The translations under genes were made by a program, and so were the position numbers. A stretch of DNA of 64,000 nt from Veillonellaceae bacterium SB90 (GTDB lineage Bacteria; Bacillota; Negativicutes; Selenomonadales; Selenomonadaceae). Below the pieces are notes generated by a model. That model had not been told where the DNA came from. It made no database searches and saw nothing but the letters and a program-made list of their open reading frames with translations. The DNA lies in assembly GCA_902364065.1 (NCBI GenBank), contig CABJCJ010000009.1, positions 26,692 through 90,691 of the forward strand, written 5' to 3'. This document shows positions 53,903 through 62,672 of this stretch, one piece after another (position 1 is the first letter of the stretch; every line of letters starts with the position of its first letter).

Positions 53903-55089
53903 TTATGTTCCTCCGTCAGTCCGATTTCTTCATCCGTCAGATAGCAGCTCGGGTCCGAGGCCCAGAAATCACCCGTGCGTGCCTCGGCGCGCGTGCGGAA
54001 ATTGCCGTTGCAGTTATCGAGCCACTTGCATTTCGCGCAGCGTCCCTTCAGGAGCGGCTTGCGGTCCTTGAGGCCGGCCATAATCGGATTCGACGTATCC
54101 TGCCAGATATCGCCGAACTTGCGCTCGCGCACATTGCCGAATGTATGATGCTGCGTGAACTGATCGGGATGAACGTACCCCAGGGGATCGACCTCGCCGA
54201 ACGCGATGCCCGAGCGATTGCCGCCATTCATCGAGATGTACTTCTTGATCTGCGCCGCCGTTTCCACATCACCGGCCTCGAGTGCCTTGAGATACATGTA
54301 CGGACCGTCGCAGTGATTGTCGACGGTCAGGATTTCCTTCTTGAGGCCGCGCTCCTCGAAATCCTTTGTGCGGCGGATGATGATGTCCATGGCACGGCGG
54401 GATTCTTCCGGCGTGACGTCCTGATCCATCATCTGCTCGCCGCGGCCCGAATAGACGAGGTGGTAGAAGCAGACGCGATTGATGTTCTCCGCTTCGATGA
54501 AATCGAAGATGCGGTCAAGTTCCTGGATATTGTGATGGTTGATCGTGAAGCGCAGACCGACGTGCTGACCTACCGCCACGCAGTTCTTGATGCCCTGCAT
54601 GGCTTTCTCGTAGGCGCCGTCCACACCGCGGAATTTATCGTTGACATCCTTGAGCCCGTCGAGCGAGATGCCGACATACCCCACGCCGATGTCCTTGATG
54701 CGCTGTGCGACCTCGCGCGTGATCAGCGTGCCGTTCGTCGAAAGCGTCGGACGCACGCCCTTCTCCTGAGCATAGGCCGCGAGCTCAAAGAAATCCGGGC
54801 GAATCAGCGGCTCACCGCCCGAGAACAGCAGCACGGGCACATGGAAGTCCGCGAGATCATCGATGAATTTCTTGGCTTCTTCCGTTGTCAGTTCGTTCTG
54901 ATATTTCTTCGCATCGGACTGCATATAGCAGTGCATGCACCGGAGGTTGCAGGTCTTCGTCGAATTCCAGACGACAACAGGGCCGACACCCTCTGCTGCA
55001 CCATTGCGCATCGTGTGCGCATTCTTTGTATAGCGCAGCCGGTCGCCAAAATACTCCCGGGCAAATAAAAGCTTCGTTACACTGATCAT
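53899..55089 (-). CDS. ahbC: Radical SAM protein AhbC/NirJ1
   Basis: A 396-aa radical SAM protein of the NirJ1 family; AhbC removes two acetate side chains from didecarboxysiroheme to give Fe-coproporphyrin III (family knowledge). The N-terminus MISVTKLLFAREYFGD and GPVVVWNSTKTCNLRCMHC are typical; the cluster motif is CNLRCMHC, with a SPASM region CAKCKWLDNC. It follows tetR by 37 nt and overlaps ahbD, so the three genes form one operon. Confidence 0.87.
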   Translation of the reverse strand: MISVTKLLFAREYFGDRLRYTKNAHTMRNGAAEGVGPVVVWNSTKTCNLRCMHCYMQSDAKKYQNELTTEEAKKFIDDLADFHVPVLLFSGGEPLIRPDFFELAAYAQEKGVRPTLSTNGTLITREVAQRIKDIGVGYVGISLDGLKDVNDKFRGVDGAYEKAMQGIKNCVAVGQHVGLRFTINHHNIQELDRIFDFIEAENINRVCFYHLVYSGRGEQMMDQDVTPEESRRAMDIIIRRTKDFEERGLKKEILTVDNHCDGPYMYLKALEAGDVETAAQIKKYISMNGGNRSGIAFGEVDPLGYVHPDQFTQHHTFGNVRERKFGDIWQDTSNPIMAGLKDRKPLLKGRCAKCKWLDNCNGNFRTRAEARTGDFWASDPSCYLTDEEIGLTEEHK

Positions 55090-55126
55090 TACAAAACACT
55101 CCTAAATACAAGTACACAAATCCTGC

Positions 55127-55723
55127 TCAGTTCTTGATGCCGGACAAGAGAATGCGCGTCTTGAGCGCGACGTTCTCCTGGAAATTAATGGGCAGTTTGC
55201 TGAATGCTGCTGCCTGATAGATAGAATGGAACATCTCCGCAATGATCTCAGCGGGAACATCCCGGCGAAGCTCCCCGTCCTTCTGTCCCTGGCGCACGAT
55301 GTCCTCAAAGACCGGCTTGAAGCCAGGCGCCGGCATCGCACGGTCCTGACGGCCGGCAGGCATGGCGGATTGCTCCGCCGCGGAAAGGAACAGGGGCAGG
55401 ACAAAGCGGTTCTCATCGAGGAATCTTGCCGTGATGCGGCTGCCGGCTTCAAGCATCTCATAAGAAGGCCGTTTCGCAGCCCGCAGCTCGTTCAGCCCTG
55501 CATCCACCTCGTCGACGAGGCGGGCCAGCAGGCACATGAGCACTTCCTCTTTCGATTGAAAATAATTATAGAACGTGCCGATGCCGAGATCCGCTGCATT
55601 CATGATATCCGCTACCGAAGTCTCCTTGAACCCCTTCGCCGAGAATTCACGCACGGCCGCATCCAGGATGGCCTTGCGCGACTGCAGTTTCTTCCGCTCC
55701 CTGCGTCCCATCTTTTCTTCCAT
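55127..55723 (-). CDS. TetR-family transcriptional regulator
   Basis: A 198-aa repressor-type protein with a TetR HTH (AILDAAVREFSAKGFKETSV to GTFYNYFQSKEEVL) and a ligand-binding helical domain. ATG 55723 follows GGAG by 8 nt; longer frames have no site. As first gene of tetR-ahbC-ahbD it probably controls heme-pathway expression, perhaps in response to heme or a porphyrin; this is inferred from position. Confidence 0.87.
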   Translation of the reverse strand: MEEKMGRRERKKLQSRKAILDAAVREFSAKGFKETSVADIMNAADLGIGTFYNYFQSKEEVLMCLLARLVDEVDAGLNELRAAKRPSYEMLEAGSRITARFLDENRFVLPLFLSAAEQSAMPAGRQDRAMPAPGFKPVFEDIVRQGQKDGELRRDVPAEIIAEMFHSIYQAAAFSKLPINFQENVALKTRILLSGIKN

Positions 55724-55881
55724 ATCGATCGCTCCGTTTCCATTCAGTCTTCCTTCTGTGTCTATTCCATTATAATAGAAAATGTCCGCTTTATAAAGAG
55801 AAAAATGAATAGAATTCACTTTTTATCATCACGCACAGCCCGTACTCTACGAAAAAATTTTTATTTTTTCAAAGGCAAGTG

Positions 55882-55910
55882 TTGACAGACCGCCAGGGTC
55901 ATGCTATTAT
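55882..55910 (+). promoter_or_regulatory. Promoter of tRNA-Arg (+)
   Basis: TTGACA (55882-55887), 17-bp spacer, TATTAT (55905-55910), about 36 nt upstream of the tRNA. Confidence 0.75.
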
Positions 55911-55945
55911 AATATACGTTGATTGCGAGAGCAAAAGACGAACAT

Positions 55946-56023
55946 GACTCAGTAGCTCAGCTGGATTAGAGTATTTGACTACGAATCAAAGGGTCGGGGG
56001 TTCGAGTCCCTCCTGGGTCACCA
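55946..56023 (+). tRNA. tRNA-Arg (ACG), copy 1
   Basis: 78 nt, acceptor GACTCAG/CTGGGTC, anticodon ACG in CTACGAA, encoded CCA. It is identical base for base to the copy at 57616-57693 on the other strand. No terminator separates it from the following coding gene. Confidence 0.95.
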
Positions 56024-56108
56024 TATGAAAGTAAGGCATCAGCTGCGGCTGGTGCTTTTTTCGTATCTGTCAAAATCACCCGTATATAAAGTAAAGGAAG
56101 GGATCATC

Positions 56109-56501
56109 ATGCTCTATATCGTCACCGAGCTGCTCACCGAGGGACAGGCCAAGACCTTCTCCATCATTGGTGCCACGGAAGACAAGCAGAAAGCTGCCGG
56201 CATCGCCGCCGAAGTCTACAAGGACTACAACAAGAATGCCTCATTCCAGAACATCGAGATGATCACGGAATGGCTGGCCACGCGCCGCGCGTACTCCTTC
56301 CGCAAGGACAAGGATCACCGCCTGCAGCTGGCCATCACGGAACTCGACGGCAACGTGCTGCCAGAGGACAAGCGCGTCGTCTTCAGCGCCCAGGCCGAGG
56401 AAGAAGAACTCATGCGGCGCGTGAGCCAGGCACTCTTTGAGGGCAAGCACACGGCCGAGCGCGGCGGTGCCGTCCACTCCTGCCCCATCGAGCAGAAGTG
56501 A
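56109..56501 (+). CDS. Hypothetical 130-aa protein upstream of exonuclease
   Basis: I do not recognise this soluble protein. It begins MLYIVTELLTEGQAKTF and contains alternating beta and helical segments with many charged residues (RKDKDHRLQLAITELDGN). ATG 56109 is 6 nt after AAGGAAGGG. Its stop is 24 nt before the exonuclease gene, so the two are co-transcribed, possibly also with the upstream tRNA-Arg. Confidence 0.72.
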   Translation: MLYIVTELLTEGQAKTFSIIGATEDKQKAAGIAAEVYKDYNKNASFQNIEMITEWLATRRAYSFRKDKDHRLQLAITELDGNVLPEDKRVVFSAQAEEEELMRRVSQALFEGKHTAERGGAVHSCPIEQK

Positions 56502-56525
56502 TCCCCAGAGAAAAGAAAGGATGAT

Positions 56526-57389
56526 ATGATGAAAATCATCGTTTTCGATACCGAAACCACCGGCGTGCGCGTAACGGATGAAGTGCTTTCCCTGGCCATG
56601 GTCGACGGCGAAGGCAGCGTCCTCCTCGACAGGCTCTACGCTCCGCAGTCGCACAAGGAATGGCCGCAAGCCCAGCAAGTCCATCACATCAGTCCGCAGG
56701 ACCTCGTCGGCATGCCCACGATTCTCAGCGACAAACAGGAAATCGAAGCCCTGCTCAACGACGAGGACACGATGCTCGTCGGCTACAACCTCGGCTTTGA
56801 CCTCCGCCTGCTGCGCCAGAGCGGCCTCTCCATCCACCCGCACCGTACCTACGATGTCATGGAGGCCTTCGCTGAATACCGCAAAGTACCCGGCACGCAG
56901 CGCGGCAAATGGCGAAAATTCAAGCTCACTGAATGTGCCGCCTACTTCCAGTACGACTGGCAGGATACGAAGGCACACGGCGCACTCGCCGATTCCCTGG
57001 CCACGCTTCACTGCTACAAGAAGCTCGCCAAGATCATCGGCGGCCCGGCCAGCAATCCCTTCGCCGGCTACCTGGGGCTCCCCTTCAGCCGCATCGCCGC
57101 TGACGAACTGCGCGAGCTAAAGAAACTCCTGAATCTGCCGCTCCAGAAAGACATCATCTACGTCAACGACCAGAATGAAAGCCTGCCGGCTGATGAAGTG
57201 ACGATCACGCGCGTTCTGCAGCCATCCGGCACCTGCGTCCTCAGCATTACAGCCGGCGGGCAAAGCCACGACGTGCTTGCCGATTTCCTCGCCGAGATGC
57301 AGAAGACCGGTTTCCGCAAAGTGGAACAGCCGCTCGTCAGCCGCCGCCCCGCTCCCGCGGAAATGGCAGAACAAACCTCACTGTTCTAA
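56526..57389 (+). CDS. DnaQ-like DEDDh 3'-5' exonuclease
   Basis: A 287-aa exonuclease. Motif I is FDTETTG (Asp8, Glu10), motif II GYNLGFDLRLL (Asp92) and motif III HGALAD (His151, Asp156), so the DEDDh site is complete. After the nuclease domain come about 115 residues of unknown fold ending in EQTSLF, where QTSLF matches the bacterial sliding-clamp binding motif Q-x-(S/D)-L-F. This suggests proofreading or repair at the fork. Starts at ATG 56526 or 56529 behind AAAGGA. Confidence 0.88.
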   Translation: MMKIIVFDTETTGVRVTDEVLSLAMVDGEGSVLLDRLYAPQSHKEWPQAQQVHHISPQDLVGMPTILSDKQEIEALLNDEDTMLVGYNLGFDLRLLRQSGLSIHPHRTYDVMEAFAEYRKVPGTQRGKWRKFKLTECAAYFQYDWQDTKAHGALADSLATLHCYKKLAKIIGGPASNPFAGYLGLPFSRIAADELRELKKLLNLPLQKDIIYVNDQNESLPADEVTITRVLQPSGTCVLSITAGGQSHDVLADFLAEMQKTGFRKVEQPLVSRRPAPAEMAEQTSLF

Positions 57390-57409
57390 CCACACACGAT
57401 ATACAGGAA

Positions 57410-57444
57410 AATCCCGACGCATTGCTCGTACGTCGGGATTTTTT
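57410..57444 (+). terminator. Terminator of the exonuclease gene
   Basis: AATCCCGACG/CGTCGGGATT 10-bp stem followed by TTTTTT. Confidence 0.9.
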
Positions 57445-57486
57445 CATGGAGGACACAAAGGCTTCCGCGTGTAAGTTCCAGACAAC

Positions 57487-57515
57487 AAAAAAGACGCCGC
57501 TTACGCGACGTCTCA
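57487..57515 (-). terminator. Terminator of the five-tRNA cluster
   Basis: AGACGTCGC/GCGGCGTCT stem with one mismatch followed by TTTTTTG on the minus strand, just after tRNA-Tyr. Confidence 0.8.
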
Positions 57516-57525
57516 TCGTTCATAG

Positions 57526-57611
57526 TGGTGGGCAGGGATGGATTCGAACCATCGTAATCCGAAGATGACAGATTTACAGTCTGTTCCCTTTAACCACTCG
57601 GGCACCTACCC
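57526..57611 (-). tRNA. tRNA-Tyr (GUA)
   Basis: 86-nt class II tRNA, acceptor GGGTAGG/CCTGCCC, anticodon GTA in ACTGTAAAT, long variable arm, encoded CCA. Last member of the cluster. Confidence 0.95.
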
Positions 57612-57615
57612 ACAA

Positions 57616-57693
57616 TGGTGACCCAGGAGGGACTCGAACCCCCGACCCTTTGATTCGTAGTCAAATACTCTAATCCAGCTGAGCTACTGAGTC
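57616..57693 (-). tRNA. tRNA-Arg (ACG), copy 2
   Basis: Identical in all 78 nt to copy 1 at 55946-56023 but inverted; encoded CCA. Confidence 0.95.
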
Positions 57694-57719
57694 ATGTTTT
57701 GTTGGCTATGAAATTGTTT

Positions 57720-57796
57720 TGGTGGGCCCACTTGGACTCGAACCAAGGACCGACCGGTTATGAGCCGGTTGCTCTAACCAACTGAGCTATAGGCCC
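57720..57796 (-). tRNA. tRNA with CAU anticodon (Met or Ile2)
   Basis: 77 nt, acceptor GGGCCTA/TGGGCCC, anticodon CAT in CTCATAA, encoded CCA. The GC-rich anticodon stem resembles tRNA-Ile2 (lysidine-modified), but elongator Met cannot be excluded; the lack of a C1-A72 mismatch rules out the initiator. Confidence 0.88.
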
Positions 57797-57833
57797 ATTG
57801 ATATATGTGATCCGCAAAGCGGAATCAGGCAAA

Positions 57834-57908
57834 TGGAGCGGAAAACGAGGCTCGAACTCGCGACCCCCACCTTGGCAAGGTGGTGCTCTACCACTGAGCT
57901 ATTTCCGC
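57834..57908 (-). tRNA. tRNA-Gly (GCC), copy A
   Basis: 75 nt, acceptor GCGGAAA/TTTCCGC, anticodon GCC in TTGCCAA, encoded CCA. Identical to copy B five bases away. Confidence 0.95.
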
Positions 57909-57912
57909 AGTA

Positions 57913-57987
57913 TGGAGCGGAAAACGAGGCTCGAACTCGCGACCCCCACCTTGGCAAGGTGGTGCTCTACCACTGAGCTATTTCCGC
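57913..57987 (-). tRNA. tRNA-Gly (GCC), copy B
   Basis: Same 75-nt sequence as copy A; first tRNA after the cluster promoter. Confidence 0.95.
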
Positions 57988-58043
57988 ATCTGCCGTCAAT
58001 CTCCTGCGAGCTTTTCTGTGTCTCTCACTGACTGACAAAAACT

Positions 58044-58072
58044 ATTTTACTCATTTTCAGAGCTTTTGTCAA
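58044..58072 (-). promoter_or_regulatory. Promoter of the five-tRNA cluster
   Basis: Minus strand: -35 TTGACA (58067-58072), 17-bp spacer, -10 TAAAAT (58044-58049). Confidence 0.85.
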
Positions 58073-58115
58073 CAGGTTTTTTCATTTTTTCTGCCAAAAA
58101 ATCAAAAACAGATAG

Positions 58116-58147
58116 AAAACAGGGCGGGAAGCCTGTTCCCGCCCTGT
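58116..58147 (-). terminator. Terminator of the TRIC gene
   Basis: Perfect 12-bp stem ACAGGGCGGGAA/TTCCCGCCCTGT, TTTTC on the minus strand. Confidence 0.88.
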
Positions 58148-58155
58148 AATGCTAG

Positions 58156-58830
58156 TTAAAGATCTTTATTCTGATGTTTGGCGCGGCGATGAAACATCCG
58201 CCCGCCAGGATGCGGATGATAGAGCTGCCAGCCAAAATGCAGTGCGCAGCCGCGCAGCAGCAGTACCACCAGAAAACAAATCCAGGAAGAGATCTCTGTC
58301 CCCCAGATGGGCCAGCTCCAGCACATGACGATGCCTCCTGCCAACGAGGCCACGGCATAGACGTCCATGCGCAGGACAACCGGCACGCGCTGTGCCATGA
58401 GATCGCGCAGCATACCGCCGCCCACGGCCGTGATGACGCCCAGCGTGACGGGGAACACATACGGGTCCCCCGTCCCCTGCATGAGGCCTGTCGACGCGCC
58501 CGTCACGGTAAACGATGCCAGGCCGATGGTATCCGACAGATTGTAAAGGAAGGTCATGCTCTTCCTGCGCCGGCTGTCAAAATGCATGGCCGAATACGCA
58601 AAGGATACCAGTATTGCCGCGACGATGGACATCAAGAGATCCGTCGTCTTCGTCATGGCCCCCGGCGGCGTGATGCCCGCTAGCACGTCGCGCACCATGC
58701 CGCCGCCGACAGCCGTCAGCAGAGCCAGCACGATAACGCCAAAGATATCCATGCGGCGCGACAGGCCAACCATGGCGCCTGAAACCGCAAAGGCGACGGT
58801 ACCCGCCCAGTCAAATAAGATCCAGGTCAC
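58156..58830 (-). CDS. TRIC (UPF0126)-family cation channel protein
   Basis: A 224-aa membrane protein with two homologous halves, each of about three helices with the GGG motif (AVGGGMVRDVLAG and AVGGGMLRDLMAQ). Members form trimeric monovalent-cation channels, though some may carry glycine. GTG start at 58830 behind GGGAGAG. Monocistronic or following the peptidase gene by 26 nt. Confidence 0.9.
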   Translation of the reverse strand: MTWILFDWAGTVAFAVSGAMVGLSRRMDIFGVIVLALLTAVGGGMVRDVLAGITPPGAMTKTTDLLMSIVAAILVSFAYSAMHFDSRRRKSMTFLYNLSDTIGLASFTVTGASTGLMQGTGDPYVFPVTLGVITAVGGGMLRDLMAQRVPVVLRMDVYAVASLAGGIVMCWSWPIWGTEISSWICFLVVLLLRGCALHFGWQLYHPHPGGRMFHRRAKHQNKDL

Positions 58831-58856
58831 ATTCTCTCTCCCAACTGTTTGTGTTT

Positions 58857-59987
58857 TTATCCGCGCTTGCAGTCTGCAGCCTGCTTGACGATCTCAAGCG
58901 CCCATTCTGCTGCATCGTAAAGATCTTTTTCTTCAATATACTCTTCTTTCGTGTGGCAGTTCGTCATGCCCACAGCCAGCACGACAGTCGGCACGCCGTA
59001 CGTATTGAAGTGGTTGGCATCCGAACCGCCGCCCGACTCCTCGAGCTCAACTGGGAAGCCCAGTTTCTCCGCGGCACGCTTTGCCACCTCAATGGCCGGG
59101 CTGTCCTGCGGAATCTCGTAAGGACCGTAGTCCGGGCTGACCTCTGCGTGAATCTGGCAGCCGGTTTTCTCAGCGCCCTGCTCAAAATGATCGACGATGC
59201 GCTGCGTGATGGCATCGAGCTTCGCCTTGTCGCGGCTGCGCGACTCGTAGAAGACATCGCAGGTATCGGCCACGACATTCGTCGCGCTGCCGCCTTGGAT
59301 GCGTCCGACGTTGCAGGTCGTCTCCTCATCGATGCGACCCTGCGGTGCATCAGAAAGCAGGATGCCGGCTGCCTGAATGGCATTGATGCCCTTCTCCGGC
59401 TCTACACCGGCATGTGCAGCCTTGCCCTTGATGGCAATGTGGATCTGGTTCTTGCCCGGAGCCTTGTAGCTCATGACGCCCGGATGGCCGTGCGTATCGA
59501 GCGTAAAGCCGAAATCTGCATGCAGCAGGCTGCTGTCGAGATTCTGCGAGCCATGCACGCCGTTCTCCTCGGCAATCGTGAATACGACCTGCAGCGGGCC
59601 GTGCGGGATATCCTGTTCCTTAAGCTGACGCAGCGTCTCGAGGATGGCCGTGACGCCTGCTTTATCGTCGGAGCCCAGCACCGTCGTGCCATCGGAGCGG
59701 ATGATGCCGTTCTCGATCTGCGGATGGACGTCGCCGCAGGGTTCCACACAGTCCATATGCGCCGTCAGCATGACCGTCGGCGCGTCAATCGTGCCCGGGA
59801 AATCCGCCACGAGATTGCCGCAGTTGCCGCCGAGCTTAACGCCGGCCTGATCTTCATGAACCGTACCGCCGAGTTCCTCCAGGCGCTTCGTCAGAAGATC
59901 GCCGACCTCACGCTCCTGACGCGTGGAGCAGCGGATCTGCACCAATTCGAGAAATTCCTGCAAAACACGCTCGCGATTAATCATCAT
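58857..59987 (-). CDS. PepT-like M20 metallopeptidase
   Basis: A 376-aa peptidase T-like zinc exopeptidase. Metal and catalytic motifs are present: MLTAHMDCVEPC, GSDDKAGVTAILE, FTIAEENGVHGS and a C-terminal VGMTNCHTKEEY. Likely trims di- or tripeptides in the cytosol. Starts at an ATG pair behind GGAAG. Confidence 0.9.
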   Translation of the reverse strand: MMINRERVLQEFLELVQIRCSTRQEREVGDLLTKRLEELGGTVHEDQAGVKLGGNCGNLVADFPGTIDAPTVMLTAHMDCVEPCGDVHPQIENGIIRSDGTTVLGSDDKAGVTAILETLRQLKEQDIPHGPLQVVFTIAEENGVHGSQNLDSSLLHADFGFTLDTHGHPGVMSYKAPGKNQIHIAIKGKAAHAGVEPEKGINAIQAAGILLSDAPQGRIDEETTCNVGRIQGGSATNVVADTCDVFYESRSRDKAKLDAITQRIVDHFEQGAEKTGCQIHAEVSPDYGPYEIPQDSPAIEVAKRAAEKLGFPVELEESGGGSDANHFNTYGVPTVVLAVGMTNCHTKEEYIEEKDLYDAAEWALEIVKQAADCKRG

Positions 59988-60056
59988 AAAGACTTCCTTT
60001 CTATGCGCTCACCATCATTATACCATAATGGCAGCTTGACTTATCATATATCCATC

Positions 60057-61328
60057 TCAAAGCATGAACATGAGGACCAGCGCTGCGACAAAGCACGGCA
60101 GCGCATTGCGCTTTGAGACTTCAATCGGGTTGACCTTGGCAAGGCCTGCGCAGATGATGGCTGCACCGGCGACCGGCGAGATGGAACGGCCCATGGCACC
60201 GGCGATCTGAGCGAGAGAGCCGAGATCCATGATGCTCATGCCGAACTGCTCAGCAAACGGCGTAACCGCACCATTGAAGGCAAAGGCAGCGGCGTCACCG
60301 GAACCCGAGATGACGGCGATGAGGAACGGGCCAAACGTGCCGGCAGCAGCTGCTGCGGACTGCGAACCCTTCATGAGGTCCGTCAGTGCACCCGTGAGGC
60401 CGATGGCCGTCATGCCGGCCGTGAAGACACTGGCGCAGACGATCAGACCGATGACATCCGCATAGGCATTGCCCATGCCCTGGAAGAACTTGCGGCAGAC
60501 TTCCTGAAGATCCGTGAGCGTTACGAGGAAACCGAGCGCCACACCGACGAGCATCGAGAGCGGTACGCTGACTTCTGGGATGAGGCCGACCTGCTTCGAG
60601 CTGATGATCAGGAGAATCAGCGGCACGAGCGGCACGATGGCGCGCAGCGGATTGACATGGAATGCTTCGAGTTCCTTGGCATCTTCACCGAGAGAAGCAA
60701 GGTAGGCCTGGCGGCGTTCTTCCGTGGCACCCTCGCGGCGCACGACTGCATAAGCCGTCATGACAGCCACGCAGGCAATCGAGGCGATGATGGCTCCCGG
60801 CGTCTCGTTGATGATGACCGTCATCATGTCCGTACCGGCGAGATCGGCAACGAACGGGTTATGCGCGTTGCCCGGGCTGATGGCACTGCCCCAGGTGCCG
60901 GCAAGAACTGTAGCGGCAGCCATGGCCGGATGAACACCGGCAGCGATGAGCGTCGGAATGAGGATACTGCCGACAGCAGCCGAGCAGCCCGAAGCCGAAG
61001 GAATGGCCAGGCTGATCCACCAGGTCAGCAGGAACGAGAGCGGCACGAGTACGGCGCGGCCCTTCTTGAGCAGACCCGAGATGGACTGGACGAGATGCTG
61101 GTCACATTCCGTAAGGCGCATGACGTAAGAAAAACCCATGACCGTACAGATCGTCGGCACCAGCGAGTTGTTGACCATCGCTTTCGTGAATGCCTTCATG
61201 ACATCCCCCGGCAGGCCACCGATCAGGCACATCAAAAGACCTGCTAAGAATAATACCAGACGTGCTTCGTACTTTTTGACGATCAGTACGAAGGTAAGGA
61301 TGACAATAAGTCCTCCAACAATCAACAT
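60057..61328 (-). CDS. dcuC: DcuC-type C4-dicarboxylate transporter
   Basis: A 423-aa membrane protein of the DcuC family with 10-12 helices; conserved blocks are IPSASGCSAAVGSILIP, AGTWGSAISPGNAHN and a C-terminal GRSISPVAGAAI. In anaerobes it exports succinate or exchanges it for fumarate or malate, matching the fumarase and fumarate reductase encoded at 35-40 kb. ATG 61328 is 8 nt after GGAGG. Confidence 0.9.
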   Translation of the reverse strand: MLIVGGLIVILTFVLIVKKYEARLVLFLAGLLMCLIGGLPGDVMKAFTKAMVNNSLVPTICTVMGFSYVMRLTECDQHLVQSISGLLKKGRAVLVPLSFLLTWWISLAIPSASGCSAAVGSILIPTLIAAGVHPAMAAATVLAGTWGSAISPGNAHNPFVADLAGTDMMTVIINETPGAIIASIACVAVMTAYAVVRREGATEERRQAYLASLGEDAKELEAFHVNPLRAIVPLVPLILLIISSKQVGLIPEVSVPLSMLVGVALGFLVTLTDLQEVCRKFFQGMGNAYADVIGLIVCASVFTAGMTAIGLTGALTDLMKGSQSAAAAAGTFGPFLIAVISGSGDAAAFAFNGAVTPFAEQFGMSIMDLGSLAQIAGAMGRSISPVAGAAIICAGLAKVNPIEVSKRNALPCFVAALVLMFML

Positions 61329-61572
61329 GATAAAAACCTCCATTCACATTTTATGATTTTTCTGTTGATTCCCCCTGCTATTATTGTATATAGATTTCAT
61401 TTATCTTTCAATAGGTTTTGATAATTTTATTGTATGTACACAGGATACACACACGGGGACAAACTTGTAACAATGTATCTGAAAACGATTACTATATACA
61501 AAAATCCGCCAATAGGAAAAAATCGGTATACATGCTACAATAAACGTATCTTTTTGCAGAAAGGAATTCGCA

Positions 61573-62046
61573 ATGAAACGTATCTTATTCGTCTGCCATG
61601 GCAACATCTGCCGTTCCACGATGGCAGAATTCGTCATGAAGGAGCTCGTGCGCCGGGCCGGACTGCAGGACCAGATTATGGTGGCCTCAGCGGCCTGCCA
61701 TCGCGATGAACTCGGCTCCGACACACATCCCGGCACCAAAGCGCAGCTGCGGAAAAAGGGCATCCCGTTCACACCGCGCCGCGCCCGCCTGATTACACCG
61801 CAGGATTACGAGACGTATGACCTCATCATCGGCATGGACAACGAGAACATGTGTGATCTCAGACGCCTGACAAAGGGTGACCCCGACCGCAAGACCTGTC
61901 TGCTGCTCGACTGTGCCGGCGAGCATCGCGAAGTCGCCGATCCCTGGTATACCGATAATTTTTCCGCAACATATGATGATGTGCTCAAGGGATGCCGAGC
62001 ACTGTTGCAGCATATCAGGCAAAATAAAAAAGCCCCGCTAGCTTGA
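61573..62046 (+). CDS. Low-molecular-weight protein-tyrosine phosphatase
   Basis: A 157-aa LMW-PTP with the P-loop VCHGNICRS (Cys8 to Arg14, CX5R) and the general-acid loop around VADPWYT. AAAGGA lies 8 nt before the ATG. It stands alone on the plus strand; no partner tyrosine kinase gene is nearby, so its role in capsule or envelope control is only possible. Confidence 0.93.
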   Translation: MKRILFVCHGNICRSTMAEFVMKELVRRAGLQDQIMVASAACHRDELGSDTHPGTKAQLRKKGIPFTPRRARLITPQDYETYDLIIGMDNENMCDLRRLTKGDPDRKTCLLLDCAGEHREVADPWYTDNFSATYDDVLKGCRALLQHIRQNKKAPLA

Positions 62047-62060
62047 CCAGGAGGCGAAAG

Positions 62061-62092
62061 AAAAAAGGGGGACGAACGTCCTCCCTTTTGTT
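62061..62092. terminator. Terminator between phosphatase and rubrerythrin genes
   Basis: AAAAGGGGGACG pairs with CGTCCTCCCTTTT (one bulge, 2-3 nt loop), A-run before and T-run after, between convergent stops. Confidence 0.8.
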
Positions 62093-62120
62093 TGCTGTGG
62101 TGTATGATTATGCAGGCAAA

Positions 62121-62672
62121 TCAGTAGTTCTCGGCGTTGACCTCGAAGAAGCTCTGCGGATGTGCGCAGACCGGGCATACACCCGGGGCCTTCGTGCCAA
62201 TGACGATATGACCGCAGTTGCGGCACTCCCAGATCTTGACCTCGCTCTTCTCGAAGACCTGCGACGTCTCGATGTTCTTGAGCAGTGCACGATAACGCTC
62301 CTCATGATGCTTCTCGATGGCAGCAACCATGCGGAATTTCTGTGCCAGGACCTTGAAGCCCTCTTCCTCTGCCGTCTTGGCAAAGCCCTCGTACATGTCC
62401 GTCCACTCGTAGTTCTCGCCTGCGGCAGCATCTTCCAGATTAGCCGGCGTATCACTGATACCAGCAAGTTCCTTGAACCAGATCTTGGCATGCTCACGTT
62501 CATTGTTTGCCGTCTTCAGGAACAGTGCAGCCATCTGCTCATAGCCGTCCTTTTTTGCACGTGATGCAAAATACGTATACTTATTCGTTGCCTGACTTTC
62601 ACCGGCAAAAGCAGCCCACAAATTCTTTTCCGTCTGAGTTCCTGCATACTGAGTTTTCTTTTCTTCAGCCAT
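62121..62672 (-). CDS. Rubrerythrin
   Basis: Peroxide-scavenging di-iron protein of 183 aa. The ferritin-like four-helix domain supplies carboxylate/His ligands ([27 protein letters not shown]) and the C-terminal rubredoxin-like domain a four-Cys iron site (CRNCG and CPVCAHP). ATG 62672 is 7 nt after AGGAGG. A TATAAT box lies at about 62724-62729 upstream. Typical oxidative-stress protein of strict anaerobes. Confidence 0.95.
   Translation of the reverse strand: MAEEKKTQYAGTQTEKNLWAAFAGESQATNKYTYFASRAKKDGYEQMAALFLKTANNEREHAKIWFKELAGISDTPANLEDAAAGENYEWTDMYEGFAKTAEEEGFKVLAQKFRMVAAIEKHHEERYRALLKNIETSQVFEKSEVKIWECRNCGHIVIGTKAPGVCPVCAHPQSFFEVNAENY

Noticed and set aside
57526-57987. CRISPR-like repeat array
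   Set aside because: The repeated blocks are tRNA-Gly genes with complete cloverleaf arms and encoded CCA. No CRISPR array was seen in the window.
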